From positions 1 to 8,062 of the forward strand of contig JAGTUY010000322.1 of assembly GCA_018224455.1 (NCBI GenBank): a DNA stretch of 8,062 nucleotides, written 5' to 3'. The translations under genes were made by a program, and so were the position numbers. Positions 1-6,813 of this stretch are shown here, one piece after another (positions within the stretch are counted from its first letter, which is position 1; the number at the start of each line of letters is the position of its first letter). Below the pieces are notes generated by a model that made no database searches, was not told where the DNA came from, and was given only the letters and a program-made list of their open reading frames with translations. The DNA comes from Desulfosarcina sp. GTDB lineage: Bacteria > Desulfobacterota > Desulfobacteria > Desulfobacterales > Desulfosarcinaceae.

Positions 1-47
1 CCCGTTTGAAAAAGAGTAACGCTGTCAAGACCGGCCTTTGAAGCCGA

Positions 48-482
48 TCAAGCGGAAAGGCTCTCGACCTGGCCGAGACGCTGGGTTCGTTTCTTGGCCA
101 GCGTTTTCAGCGCCCGGGAGACCTCGGCCAAGGCACGCATCTTTTCGGCCGCATCACTGTAATAGCAAATGGCACGCTTTTCCAGTGCGACGGCGGCAGC
201 CAGGATGGCGGCGCTGTCCATGGCGACCGCATCGTCCGATGTCAACTGGTAGCTGTTACGCACAAAATCTCGGATCGGCTCCAGAATCATTTCAGTGACA
301 TTTTCGCGCCGGGTGCGCTGGATCAGCGAGATGTGCTTCTTGGATTCCATGGCAAATGTTGCGAGCATTTCCTGGTGGTGACCGGCAGCCGGGTTTTTCG
401 ACGCCTGGCGGTAAAATTCCATATCATCCTGCTCCACCTTTTCAGCGAAGTTCAGTATCGCACCAAAATTGGTCAAGGGCAT
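48..482 (-). CDS. Ferritin-like/rubrerythrin-like small protein, metal site probably degenerate
   Basis: This 144-residue protein is predicted to be almost all helical, with the layout of a ferritin-like four-helix bundle. Helix 1 covers about residues 8-28 (NFAEKVEQDDMEFYRQAS), helix 2 about 36-58 with E46 and H50, helix 3 about 90-117 with E101, and helix 4 about 118-140. In rubrerythrin-type proteins helices 2 and 4 usually carry an E-x-x-H ligand pair. Here helix 2 has ESKKH, with the Glu four residues before the His, and helix 4 has LAKKRTQRL, with Lys/Arg where Glu and His are expected. A working di-iron centre is therefore doubtful. No signal peptide or membrane segment is visible, so it is probably cytoplasmic. 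The start is supported by GGAGA six to seven bases upstream. It lies 28 bases after the HepT stop and may be co-transcribed with it. The fold assignment is by pattern only; the role is unknown. Confidence 0.68.
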   Translation of the reverse strand: MPLTNFGAILNFAEKVEQDDMEFYRQASKNPAAGHHQEMLATFAMESKKHISLIQRTRRENVTEMILEPIRDFVRNSYQLTSDDAVAMDSAAILAAAVALEKRAICYYSDAAEKMRALAEVSRALKTLAKKRTQRLGQVESLSA

Positions 483-510
483 AATTGTTCTCCAATGTGC
501 TAACTATTGG

Positions 511-858
511 TCAGCCGGAATTGGCTTCAGTCAATAGTGGTTCCAGAAGTGCTATCAAGGATAAGATATCATCTTGGACAGTACGCCAAAGGATATCCCG
601 ATTGATATCAAAATAGGCATGAACCAGACGGTGTCGCATACCGATGATGTCATCCCAGGGAATGTCCGGCGTTTGTCTGCGCGTCGTCTCGGAAACCTGA
701 CAGGCGGCTTCTCCCACAATCTCGATGGCTTTTATCAATGCAAGCACCAACATGCGATCATCATCCAGATCTTGGCGGGTCCGCCCTTTTGCAAATAAGA
801 TCGCTTCGTGGGAAGCATCCAGCATGTGCCTGATTCGAACCGCATCATCCTTGCGCAT
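511..858 (-). CDS. hepT: HepT-like HEPN toxin (DUF86 family), ribonuclease of a HepT/MntA module
   Basis: This 115-residue all-helical protein carries the HEPN ribonuclease signature R-x4-H-x-Y as R75, H80 and Y82 (RHRLVHAY). The flanking IPWDDIIGMRHRLVH context is typical of the HepT/DUF86 family, and length is normal. In characterised HepT/MntA pairs the HEPN protein is an RNase toxin, dimeric, with the active site formed by the R-x4-H motif; the partner nucleotidyltransferase neutralises it by adding AMP units to the tyrosine of this motif, which is present here. The start codon lies inside the 3' end of the upstream mntA, with a 14-base overlap, so the two are translationally coupled, antitoxin first. 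All motif residues are intact, so the toxin is likely functional. Its RNA target cannot be told from sequence. Confidence 0.9.
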   Translation of the reverse strand: MRKDDAVRIRHMLDASHEAILFAKGRTRQDLDDDRMLVLALIKAIEIVGEAACQVSETTRRQTPDIPWDDIIGMRHRLVHAYFDINRDILWRTVQDDILSLIALLEPLLTEANSG

Positions 859-1147
859 ACTGAACCTCTGCTTCCCGAAGCACTTCCTGGCGAAAATAAC
901 GGCTTAAATCCTCCGGTGTTCGCAAATCCACCTTTCGACCCCCAACAAGGGGAGTCAATTCCTTTTCTAATCTTACGATTCCAAGCATCCCCGGCGCATA
1001 TCCAGAATCAAATTCAACGAGTACGTCTACATCGCTGTCAGATTGAAAATCCTTCCGCAAGACGGAGCCAAACAGAGAAAGGCGCCTGATTCCGTGTTTT
1101 CGGCAAAACACTTCCACCTTTTGCTTATCCAATTCGATTTGTGCCAT
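845..1147 (-). CDS. mntA: MntA-like minimal nucleotidyltransferase antitoxin
   Basis: This 100-residue protein has the minimal polymerase-beta-type nucleotidyltransferase core. G27-S28 is followed by ten residues and then D39-x-D41 (the GS-x10-D-x-D motif), and a third carboxylate, D74, sits in GGRKVDLRT. These residues bind metal and ATP in the family. In characterised MntA proteins the enzyme AMPylates the tyrosine of the partner HEPN toxin and so inactivates it; the partner lies immediately downstream with a 14-base overlap. I chose the ATG at 1147 because it is preceded by GGGAGGAAA nine bases upstream. The frame is open to an ATG at 1201, but that start has no good ribosome binding site and would add 18 residues not needed for the fold. 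The complete motif set suggests a functional antitoxin. This region is somewhat AT-richer than the neighbouring mmsA. Confidence 0.9.
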   Translation of the reverse strand: MAQIELDKQKVEVFCRKHGIRRLSLFGSVLRKDFQSDSDVDVLVEFDSGYAPGMLGIVRLEKELTPLVGGRKVDLRTPEDLSRYFRQEVLREAEVQYAQG

Positions 1148-1156
1148 CTTTGCTTT

Positions 1157-1161
1157 CCTCC
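1157..1161 (-). promoter_or_regulatory. Strong ribosome binding site deciding the mntA start
   Basis: On the minus strand the sequence reads GGGAGGAAAGCAAAGATG. The GGAGG core lies nine bases from the ATG at 1147. This favours the 100-residue MntA over the longer reading from 1201. Confidence 0.75.
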
Positions 1162-1238
1162 CACATTTAACCAATTGGCATAAATCGATTTTTTTGTCCA
1201 TGGCAAATATCTATTCAAAATTGATAATCTGGTAATCG

Positions 1239-1272
1239 GTCCTCAGCCATCAGTCCTCTGACCTCAGCCCTC
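1239..1272. repeat. Degenerate short repeat of CCTCAG/CTGAGG-like units
   Basis: The stretch GTCCTCAGCCATCAGTCC continues with TCTGACCTCAGCCCTC. It is built from loosely repeated CCTCAG, CATCAG, CCTCTG and CCTCAG hexamers in the gap between the mmsA stop and the mntA upstream region. There is no protein-coding sign and no terminator-like hairpin with a T run. It may be a decayed low-complexity intergenic repeat; no function can be assigned. Confidence 0.45.
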
Positions 1273-1277
1273 CGTTC

Positions 1278-2732
1278 TTAATACCACCGTTCGATAACCA
1301 CCTTCATGTCCGTGTAAAACAAAAAGATTTCCTGCCCGTGCCCCTTGATATCACCGAACATGGAGTTGCCGGCGCCACCAAAGGGGAAGAAGCTCATGGG
1401 AGCGGCAATACCGATGTTGACGCCGATCATGGTCGGCTTGACCCGGTACTTAAACTCCCTGGCCGCCGCACCGCTGGTGGTGTAGATACAGGCCGCATTG
1501 GCGAAATCGCGGGTGTTAATCAGATCGACCACCGCATCCATGTCGGCGGCCCGGACAATGCTCACCACCGGCCCGAAAATCTCTTCCCTGGCGATGGTCA
1601 TGTCCGGTGTGACGTTGTCGAAAACCGTGGGTCCTACGAAAAAACCATCCGGATAGCCTTCTACCTTTACTCCCCGACCGTCCAGGATCAGGTCCGCGCC
1701 TTCGGCGACGCCCTTTTCGATGTACCCCAGAACGCGGTCACGGTGGGCGGCGCTGATCAGCGGCCCCATGAAGGTCTGCTCATCCAGGCCATCGCCCACG
1801 CTGACGGTTCCGGCGGCAGTGGTGAACTGCGCCGCCAGGCGATCGGCGATGTCTCCCACCGGTACCAGGACCGAACCGGACAGACAGCGCTGGCCGGTGC
1901 AGCCGAAAAATGAAGTCAGCAGGGACGGCATGCCCTGGGCCAGGTCCGCGTCGGGCATGACGGCCACGATGTTCTTGGCCCCCCCCAGGGACTGGACCCT
2001 TTTGCCCGTCTCTCCGCATTTGCGGTAGATGTGCCGGGCCGTGGGTGTCGATCCCACAAAACTGATGCCTTCGATATCCGGGTGTTCCAGCATGGCGTTG
2101 ACCACGTCCCGCGATCCGTGGACCATATTGATCACGCCTTCGGGAAATCCCACCTCGTCGACGATCTCCATGATCCGGGTCTGGGTCATGGGCACCTGCT
2201 CAGACGGTTTGTAGACAAAGGTGTTTCCGGTGACCACGGCATAAGGCAGGAACCACCACGGCACCATGGCCGGGAAGTTGTAGGGTGCGATGCAGCCAAA
2301 CACACCCAAGGGCTGCCGGTGGCCGTAACAGTCGATGTTCTTGGCGATGTCTTCCAGGGTGTAACCGCTCATGAGCGTGGTCACGCCGGTGGCGTGTTCC
2401 ACGTTTTCGATCATCCGGCGTACTTCTCCCCGGGCTTCGTCGATGGCTTTGCCGTGCTCGGTGGTAAGCACTTCGGCGATCGCTTCGAAATTCTCTTCAA
2501 AGGCATCCTTGAGCCGAAAGAGATACCTGGCGCGGCTCAACGGCGGGGTTTCCCGCCAGTAGGCAAACGCATCCCTGGCGGCGGTGACGGCCCGATCCAC
2601 ATCCGTGGCCGTCCCGTAGGCCACGGTGGCGATTTTCTCTCCTTTGGCCGGGTTTAAAACATCCCCGTAAGTGGTCGAATCAGACGCCACCCATTCCCCG
2701 TCAATGTAGTTTTTCATCAAGGGTAAAGACAT
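1278..2732 (-). CDS. mmsA: Methylmalonate-semialdehyde dehydrogenase (CoA-acylating), aldehyde dehydrogenase superfamily
   Basis: This 484-residue enzyme should oxidise methylmalonate or malonate semialdehyde with NAD+ and CoA to propionyl-CoA or acetyl-CoA, a step of valine, inositol and beta-alanine breakdown. Visible landmarks are PYNFP (N152), the cofactor-contacting lysine in YKPSE (K175), the Rossmann FVGST loop near 226-229, SLGGAKN (248-254), the nucleophile C283 in GQRCL, EEIFGPV (383-389) and a C-terminal FYTDMKVV segment. The general-base Glu of hydrolytic aldehyde dehydrogenases is replaced at S248, as expected for the CoA-dependent branch. Length is normal for the family. I chose the ATG at 2732 because GGGAG lies six bases upstream; the frame stays open to 2840, but the extra 36 residues match no family N-terminus. 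It stands alone here, divergent from the helicase gene, with no pathway partners in view, so the true substrate is uncertain. Confidence 0.88.
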   Translation of the reverse strand: MSLPLMKNYIDGEWVASDSTTYGDVLNPAKGEKIATVAYGTATDVDRAVTAARDAFAYWRETPPLSRARYLFRLKDAFEENFEAIAEVLTTEHGKAIDEARGEVRRMIENVEHATGVTTLMSGYTLEDIAKNIDCYGHRQPLGVFGCIAPYNFPAMVPWWFLPYAVVTGNTFVYKPSEQVPMTQTRIMEIVDEVGFPEGVINMVHGSRDVVNAMLEHPDIEGISFVGSTPTARHIYRKCGETGKRVQSLGGAKNIVAVMPDADLAQGMPSLLTSFFGCTGQRCLSGSVLVPVGDIADRLAAQFTTAAGTVSVGDGLDEQTFMGPLISAAHRDRVLGYIEKGVAEGADLILDGRGVKVEGYPDGFFVGPTVFDNVTPDMTIAREEIFGPVVSIVRAADMDAVVDLINTRDFANAACIYTTSGAAAREFKYRVKPTMIGVNIGIAAPMSFFPFGGAGNSMFGDIKGHGQEIFLFYTDMKVVIERWY

Positions 2733-2738
2733 GCTCAG

Positions 2739-2743
2739 CTCCC
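2739..2743 (-). promoter_or_regulatory. Ribosome binding site deciding the mmsA start
   Basis: On the minus strand GGGAG is followed by CTGAGC and then ATG at 2732, a six-base spacing. This supports a 484-residue product rather than the 520-residue reading from 2840. Confidence 0.65.
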
Positions 2744-2865
2744 ATAATTTGGTTAACAGCGGTTTAAACTGAAGGCTTTTAGCCCATCCAATGCAATCGA
2801 TTTTGCCTTGCCACGATCGGTCGACGATCCTCAAAATCAATATCCTTAAATATCACAATCGTTAA

Positions 2866-5325
2866 ATGTTTTTCAAGTTTAGTAAGCTGAAGTCGTTGGG
2901 CATCCCGGTCTATGCCGTCGATCCGAAGAATCTGGAGATGATCCAATTTGGGGACTTGTCTTTTGGCCTTTTTTTGCATAACAATCCGCCCATGCGCACA
3001 CGAAACACCCACAAGAAAAAAGCCCAACGCAAAAGCAAACTAAAGGCGCGCCGAGAGACACAACAGGCGGGTCGGCGCTCTGACAAAGCCGACTTTTTTT
3101 TCGCCGAAGCCCAGTGGCACCTGGATCAGCAGAATCATGAGAAGGCGCTGTTGCTGTTAAGAAAAGCGTTGAAGCTGAATCCACACAACAGCGATTACAT
3201 GCATATGCTGGCCCATCTCGGCTATGCCATGGAGAATCCGGATGTTGAACTCGATGGGATGTCCCGGCTGCATCGCTGCGACCATTTAGAGGATCGATAC
3301 CTGCCGCAGTTCATCGATCTGCTCGTCCAGAAAAAGAAATTTCAACTCGCCTCCGAAATGTGCGATCAGGTTCTCGAACGGCTGCCCCAGATGAACATTG
3401 CCCACAAACGCAAGCTTCGCACGTTTGCGGAAAAAAACCGCGAATATTGCGACTATCAACACCAACACGAGCAACTGCGGACCAACCTGAAAACAACCCC
3501 TATTTCCCCATCCAAGGCAACCAGACAACAAGAACCGGCCCAGAAAACAACCCCTGCAGCGCCCCCTGCATCGGCAGTGCCGGAGCCCGCGCTGCCGGTC
3601 ATTCCCGTGGACATCACCATTGACCAGGCATCCTTCCAACAGGCATTGTCAGCAGGGGTTACATCGACCCACCCGCAGTACGAAGTCGCCCTCGAAGGTC
3701 AGCGCATCCGCTTCAGGGATGCCTTCGAGAACCTGATCTGCCTTGCCCATTTACAACACGTCCGCTCACTCTGGTATCAGGAAGAGACGGCCCGCAAGGT
3801 CATGAAGACCTTTCGGGGGAGAGCCCTTTTATCGGACGAGGTCGGACTGGGCAAGACCATCGAGGCATCCATCGTCCTGCAGGAATATATTCAGCGTGGC
3901 ATGGTGAAAAGCGCCTTGATCCTAACCCCGACGCCGTTGGTCAGCCAATGGAAAGAGGAGCTCAAAACCAAATTCAACCTCGATTTCCCATCCACCGATG
4001 ACCCGAGTTTTGCGAAAAACAACCCTACCCTTTGGGAGCAGCCATTCATTCTGGCTTCCATCAATCAGGCTAAATCCAAACGCAACGTCGCAGCGGTGAC
4101 CCGCCGGGAATATGACATGGTCATCGTCGACGAGGCCCATCATTTGAAAAACCGCAACACGCTGAACTGGAAATTGGTCAATGCGCTCAAAAAACGGTTC
4201 CTGCTCCTGCTGACGGCAACCCCGGTCGAAAACAACCTCATGGAGCTGTACAATCTGATTACCCTGCTCAAGCCGGGCCAGCTCAAGACGGCATCGGCCT
4301 TTCGCGAACGATTCATGACCAAGGGCGATCCCACCAGCCCCCAAAACCGGGCCCGGCTCAAGGAGCTGCTGGGACAGGTCATGATCCGCAATACCCGTGC
4401 AGTGGCCAAAGTCAACATTCCGCCGCGTTTTGCCGAAACCATCCGCGTGGAACCGACCGCCAGTGAACGGGACCTCTACGAGCGCATCACCCTTCTGGTC
4501 CACGATATCAGCCGCAGTGACGGAGCCGGCAATCAGCTGCTGCTCAAGACTCTTTTGGCCGAGGCGGGCTCGTCCCCCCGGGCGGTGGAGTTGACGCTCT
4601 CTCGCATGCTGTCCAAAGGGACACTCTCCGCGGATCACCTGGCGCAGGTCCAGGCAATCCATAACCTGTCCCGATCCATGGCCGACACCTGCAAAAACAA
4701 AATCCTGTTGCAACTGATCCGTTCGAGACCGGGGAAAAAGATCGTTTTCGTCAAATACCTGGGCACCCAGCAGCAGATCACGGAATTTCTGGATTGGGAA
4801 AGAATCCCCTATGCGTTGTTTCATGGCGGATTGCCCAACCAGGACAAGGATGAACAGATTCAGCGTTTTCAGGAATCCAAAGACATCCTGGTCACCACGG
4901 AAATCGGTGGCGAAGGACGCAACTTGCAGTTTTGTCACCAAATGATCAACTACGATCTGCCCTGGAACCCCATGAAGATCGAACAGCGCATCGGCCGGAT
5001 TCATCGCATCGGACAGGAAAACGAAGTCCGAATTTACAATCTGTGCGCCATGGGCAGTATCGAGGACTACATTCTGGAAGTACTGGATCGTAAAATCAAC
5101 ATGTTCGAGATGGTCATCGGCGAGATCGACATGGTATTGGGGCGTGTCAGCGGTGAAAAAGATTTTTCAGATCGGGTCTACGACATCTGGCTGCAGTCGG
5201 CGTCGCCCGCCGAACGCGAGAAAGGCTTTGCCCGACTGGCCACCCAGATCAAGCGATCCAAGACGCAGTACAAAACGACCCAGGCCTTGGACGAAAAACT
5301 TTTCGGAGAAAATTATGAACTCTGA
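2866..5325 (+). CDS. SNF2/RapA-type superfamily 2 ATPase with N-terminal TPR region
   Basis: This 819-residue protein couples ATP hydrolysis to movement on duplex nucleic acid, or to displacing proteins such as RNA polymerase. Residues 43-75 are very basic. A TPR-like helical pair spans about 77-120 (consensus A..W...Q.....AL.L...AL.L.P), and a Pro/Ala/Thr-rich linker spans 208-245. The SNF2 core begins about 283. Motif I is DEVGLGKT (324-331), motif II DEAH (422-425), motif III TATP (450-453), motif V TTEIGGEGRNLQ (677-688) and motif VI QRIGRIHRIGQ (707-717), all intact. DEVGLGKT and the DEAH box resemble RapA/HepA. A stop codon directly precedes 2866; codons after it already show GC-rich third positions, so I keep this start, although ATGs at 2938 and 2992 are possible and none has a clear ribosome binding site. 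It overlaps the next gene by 11 bases. RNA polymerase recycling or a defence role are both possible. Confidence 0.87.
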   Translation: MFFKFSKLKSLGIPVYAVDPKNLEMIQFGDLSFGLFLHNNPPMRTRNTHKKKAQRKSKLKARRETQQAGRRSDKADFFFAEAQWHLDQQNHEKALLLLRKALKLNPHNSDYMHMLAHLGYAMENPDVELDGMSRLHRCDHLEDRYLPQFIDLLVQKKKFQLASEMCDQVLERLPQMNIAHKRKLRTFAEKNREYCDYQHQHEQLRTNLKTTPISPSKATRQQEPAQKTTPAAPPASAVPEPALPVIPVDITIDQASFQQALSAGVTSTHPQYEVALEGQRIRFRDAFENLICLAHLQHVRSLWYQEETARKVMKTFRGRALLSDEVGLGKTIEASIVLQEYIQRGMVKSALILTPTPLVSQWKEELKTKFNLDFPSTDDPSFAKNNPTLWEQPFILASINQAKSKRNVAAVTRREYDMVIVDEAHHLKNRNTLNWKLVNALKKRFLLLLTATPVENNLMELYNLITLLKPGQLKTASAFRERFMTKGDPTSPQNRARLKELLGQVMIRNTRAVAKVNIPPRFAETIRVEPTASERDLYERITLLVHDISRSDGAGNQLLLKTLLAEAGSSPRAVELTLSRMLSKGTLSADHLAQVQAIHNLSRSMADTCKNKILLQLIRSRPGKKIVFVKYLGTQQQITEFLDWERIPYALFHGGLPNQDKDEQIQRFQESKDILVTTEIGGEGRNLQFCHQMINYDLPWNPMKIEQRIGRIHRIGQENEVRIYNLCAMGSIEDYILEVLDRKINMFEMVIGEIDMVLGRVSGEKDFSDRVYDIWLQSASPAEREKGFARLATQIKRSKTQYKTTQALDEKLFGENYEL

Positions 5326-6373
5326 TCAGGCTTTCGATCTGGAAGCGTTTGTAGAGCGGTTTTTTATCTGCCGGGGCGCGGCCATCGAAAAGAAAGGCCA
5401 CCGGTTGGATGTGCTTGCACCCCGGGAACTGGCCCGACGCATCGGAATTCCTGATCTGTGCAGCCTGACCATCGGCAGCGAGGATCCTGACGGCTACGGC
5501 GTGCACTACGGCTCGCCGTTGCTGGAAAAAATCGCCGCTGCGGCTTGCGATACGGTGCCGCTGGTCACCATGCGGCTGGCGTATCACTATATCAAAAGCC
5601 AGGGGTTCGAACGGCTGATTGAAGCGTGCTTTGCCTTCCGCGGCGCAGTCGTGAACGTGGTTAAACCGGCCGAGGTGCTGACCGAGTATCTGTTGTTGAC
5701 CTGTCGCTATCTGGCCCAAAGCGACGAACAAAAAGAGGGTCTGGTCTCCCTGGCGTTCAATCTCGAAACCGGTGCCCCGGTGAGTCACATCGAAACCATG
5801 CTGGGCACCGTCGAGAAGCAGGTTGAAGCGGGCGGGAAGCCGGTCCCCTTCGAAGCCGAAATGGCGGAACGGATCATCCAATGGGTACAGCGCCACGCAC
5901 CTGGAACGGTGGAAGCACAAATCGAACCATTTCGCGAAAGCATGAATCGTCGGCTTCGCCGGGATATCGCCAACCTGGAGGAGTATTACGCCGAATTGAA
6001 ACAGGAGATGACCGATAAGTTAATGCGCTCAGGCCTGTCTGAAGGGTTGGTTCAGGAGCGACAGGAAAAAATCAGCCTGATTCCCGATGAACTGGCCAAG
6101 AAAAAAGACGACCTGTTCAAGAAATACAGCATCAAGGTCAAACTCGAACTCAGCGGCGCCATGATGATCCGCACACCGGCCGTCAAGCTCTTTTGCCAGG
6201 CCACCATCGGCCGGCGTAAAAAACCGCTCACGATCGTTTACAATCCGATCGATAAATCCCTCGATCCCCTGGTTTGCGACGGTTGCGGGGATGGCATCTA
6301 TCATATTCAGTTCTGCGATGGGCTGCATCTGCTGTGTGCCTCATGCACGCGCAAGTGCCCGATTTGCGGATAA
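5315..6373 (+). CDS. Coiled-coil protein with C-terminal cysteine-rich zinc-ribbon-like domain, partner of the SNF2 ATPase
   Basis: I do not recognise this 352-residue family. Residues 1-200 are mixed helical sequence with no known catalytic motif. Residues about 205-270 are charged and heptad-like, probably a coiled coil. Residues 272-318 look like a beta-rich segment (IKVKLELSG, KLFCQATIG). The tail carries C321-x2-C324, H330, C334, C341-x2-C344 and C348-x2-C351, enough to bind one or two zinc ions, and ends right after the last CxxC. The ATG at 5315 has GGAG six bases upstream, inside the helicase gene whose TGA ends at 5325, so translation is coupled. An in-frame start at 5144 would overlap the helicase by 182 bases and is unlikely. 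Coupling implies a joint complex: the zinc domain could supply nucleic-acid or protein binding for the ATPase. Inference only. Confidence 0.8.
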   Translation: MNSDQAFDLEAFVERFFICRGAAIEKKGHRLDVLAPRELARRIGIPDLCSLTIGSEDPDGYGVHYGSPLLEKIAAAACDTVPLVTMRLAYHYIKSQGFERLIEACFAFRGAVVNVVKPAEVLTEYLLLTCRYLAQSDEQKEGLVSLAFNLETGAPVSHIETMLGTVEKQVEAGGKPVPFEAEMAERIIQWVQRHAPGTVEAQIEPFRESMNRRLRRDIANLEEYYAELKQEMTDKLMRSGLSEGLVQERQEKISLIPDELAKKKDDLFKKYSIKVKLELSGAMMIRTPAVKLFCQATIGRRKKPLTIVYNPIDKSLDPLVCDGCGDGIYHIQFCDGLHLLCASCTRKCPICG

Positions 6374-6541
6374 GGATAGATGGAATCTTCGTCGAGAAAC
6401 TGACGGGCAAGCGTGGTTTTATCACTTTGTCGGGGTCCCGCCGCTGTGTTCGGGGACGAAATCCGTAATCGCCACTGCCTCAGATCAAGAGGTGGGAAGG
6501 CGCGGAAATTAGAGCGATCCGATAGTCAGAAGACCTGCCTT
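6372..6541 (+). promoter_or_regulatory. Cobalamin (B12) riboswitch aptamer
   Basis: Several conserved pieces of the cobalamin aptamer occur in the right order. GGTCCCGCCGCTGTG is at 6434-6448, with GTCCC (6435-6439) pairing GGGAC (6453-6457). GCCACTG is at 6471-6477 and GGTGGGAAGGCG at 6491-6502, closed by CCTC/GAGG (6478-6481/6489-6492) and GCC/GGC. The 3' signature AGTCAGAAGACCTGCC is at 6524-6539. The 5' portion is less canonical: GGGCAA near 6405-6410 is followed by GTG, a seven-base loop, then CAC. A possible P1 helix pairs AAGG (6372-6375) with CCTT (6538-6541), so the aptamer starts inside the stop codon of the preceding gene. The ligand is expected to be adenosyl- or another cobalamin. 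No plus-strand gene follows, which is odd. The ends are approximate. Confidence 0.85.
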
Positions 6542-6586
6542 GAACATGAGCCGTTCCCACGGAAATTGGGAAAAATGGCCACCGTA

Positions 6587-6620
6587 AAGGGTCAAGTAAG
6601 CTGGGTGCAGCCCTTCATGC
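6587..6620 (+). promoter_or_regulatory. Possible antiterminator of the riboswitch expression platform
   Basis: AAGG near 6587-6590 can pair with CCTT ending at 6615, and GCTG near 6599-6602 with CAGC near 6608-6611. Such a fold would use the left arm of the downstream terminator (6609-6620), so the two structures exclude each other. This is what a B12-controlled transcription switch needs. The fold was drawn by eye and its stability is not known. Confidence 0.4.
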
Positions 6621-6646
6621 GAGCAGAGGCATGAAGGGCTTTTTTT
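6609..6646 (+). terminator. Strong rho-independent terminator of the riboswitch and helicase operon
   Basis: A perfect 12-base-pair stem (AGCCCTTCATGC at 6609-6620 and GCATGAAGGGCT at 6629-6640) encloses an eight-base loop and is followed by a run of seven T including the last stem base. The T run is only on the plus-strand side, so termination is for rightward transcripts. It is the likely output element of the cobalamin riboswitch and would also end readthrough from the helicase operon. Confidence 0.92.
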
Positions 6647-6668
6647 ATACCGGTTGATGCCGCACCTT

Positions 6669-6721
6669 GTACCAGGAAGCAAGGGGGATTTCGGGCAGGA
6701 GTCCCCCTTCGCTTTCGGTAC
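6669..6721. repeat. Large imperfect inverted repeat (hairpin) between the terminator and the PIN gene
   Basis: Nested arms GTACC/GGTAC (6669-6673/6717-6721), GAAGC with GCTTTC (6676-6680/6711-6716, one bulge) and AAGGGGGA/TCCCCCTT (6681-6688/6702-6709) enclose a 13-base loop. No T run follows on either strand, so it is not a typical intrinsic terminator. It could be a REP-like element or part of the leader of a lost gene. Only the structure is directly seen. Confidence 0.6.
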
Positions 6722-6787
6722 CCGCAGCATCCGGGAATGCGTGATAGGAGGCGTTCGTCCGGTAAAGGAGCAAAACAAGCGTCCTTC

Positions 6788-6813
6788 ATTGATACAAATT
6801 AGCAGGTATCAAT
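6788..6813. repeat. Perfect 8-bp inverted repeat overlapping the PIN gene end
   Basis: ATTGATAC (6788-6795) and GTATCAAT (6806-6813) are separated by ten bases and span the toxin stop codon at 6809-6811. It could act as a weak 3' hairpin for the minus-strand toxin mRNA. There is no U run after it, so terminator activity is doubtful. Confidence 0.5.

Noticed and set aside
2031..2657. Plus-strand open frame opposite mmsA
   Set aside because: His- and Gly-rich shadow of a clear aldehyde dehydrogenase; no ribosome binding site.
2733..2840. N-terminal extension of mmsA to 2840
   Set aside because: The added 36 residues match no aldehyde dehydrogenase N-terminus, and the ATG at 2732 has a good ribosome binding site.
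2779..3027. Minus-strand open frame across the divergent region
   Set aside because: Fairly protein-like by eye, but it overlaps the start of the helicase, where third-position GC favours the plus strand, and it would also overlap the mmsA leader.
3922..5004. Long minus-strand open frame (360 codons) opposite the SNF2 gene
   Set aside because: It lies wholly antisense to a helicase with every motif intact; its composition (many Gln, His, Asp-Leu repeats) is typical of the reverse of GC-rich coding sequence.
5144..5314. Upstream start for the zinc-ribbon gene
   Set aside because: It would overlap the helicase by 182 bases; the ATG at 5315 has GGAG at proper spacing and gives the usual short coupled overlap.
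5249..5920. Minus-strand open frame opposite the zinc-ribbon gene
   Set aside because: Antisense shadow of a well-supported gene, with no start signal or recognisable domain.
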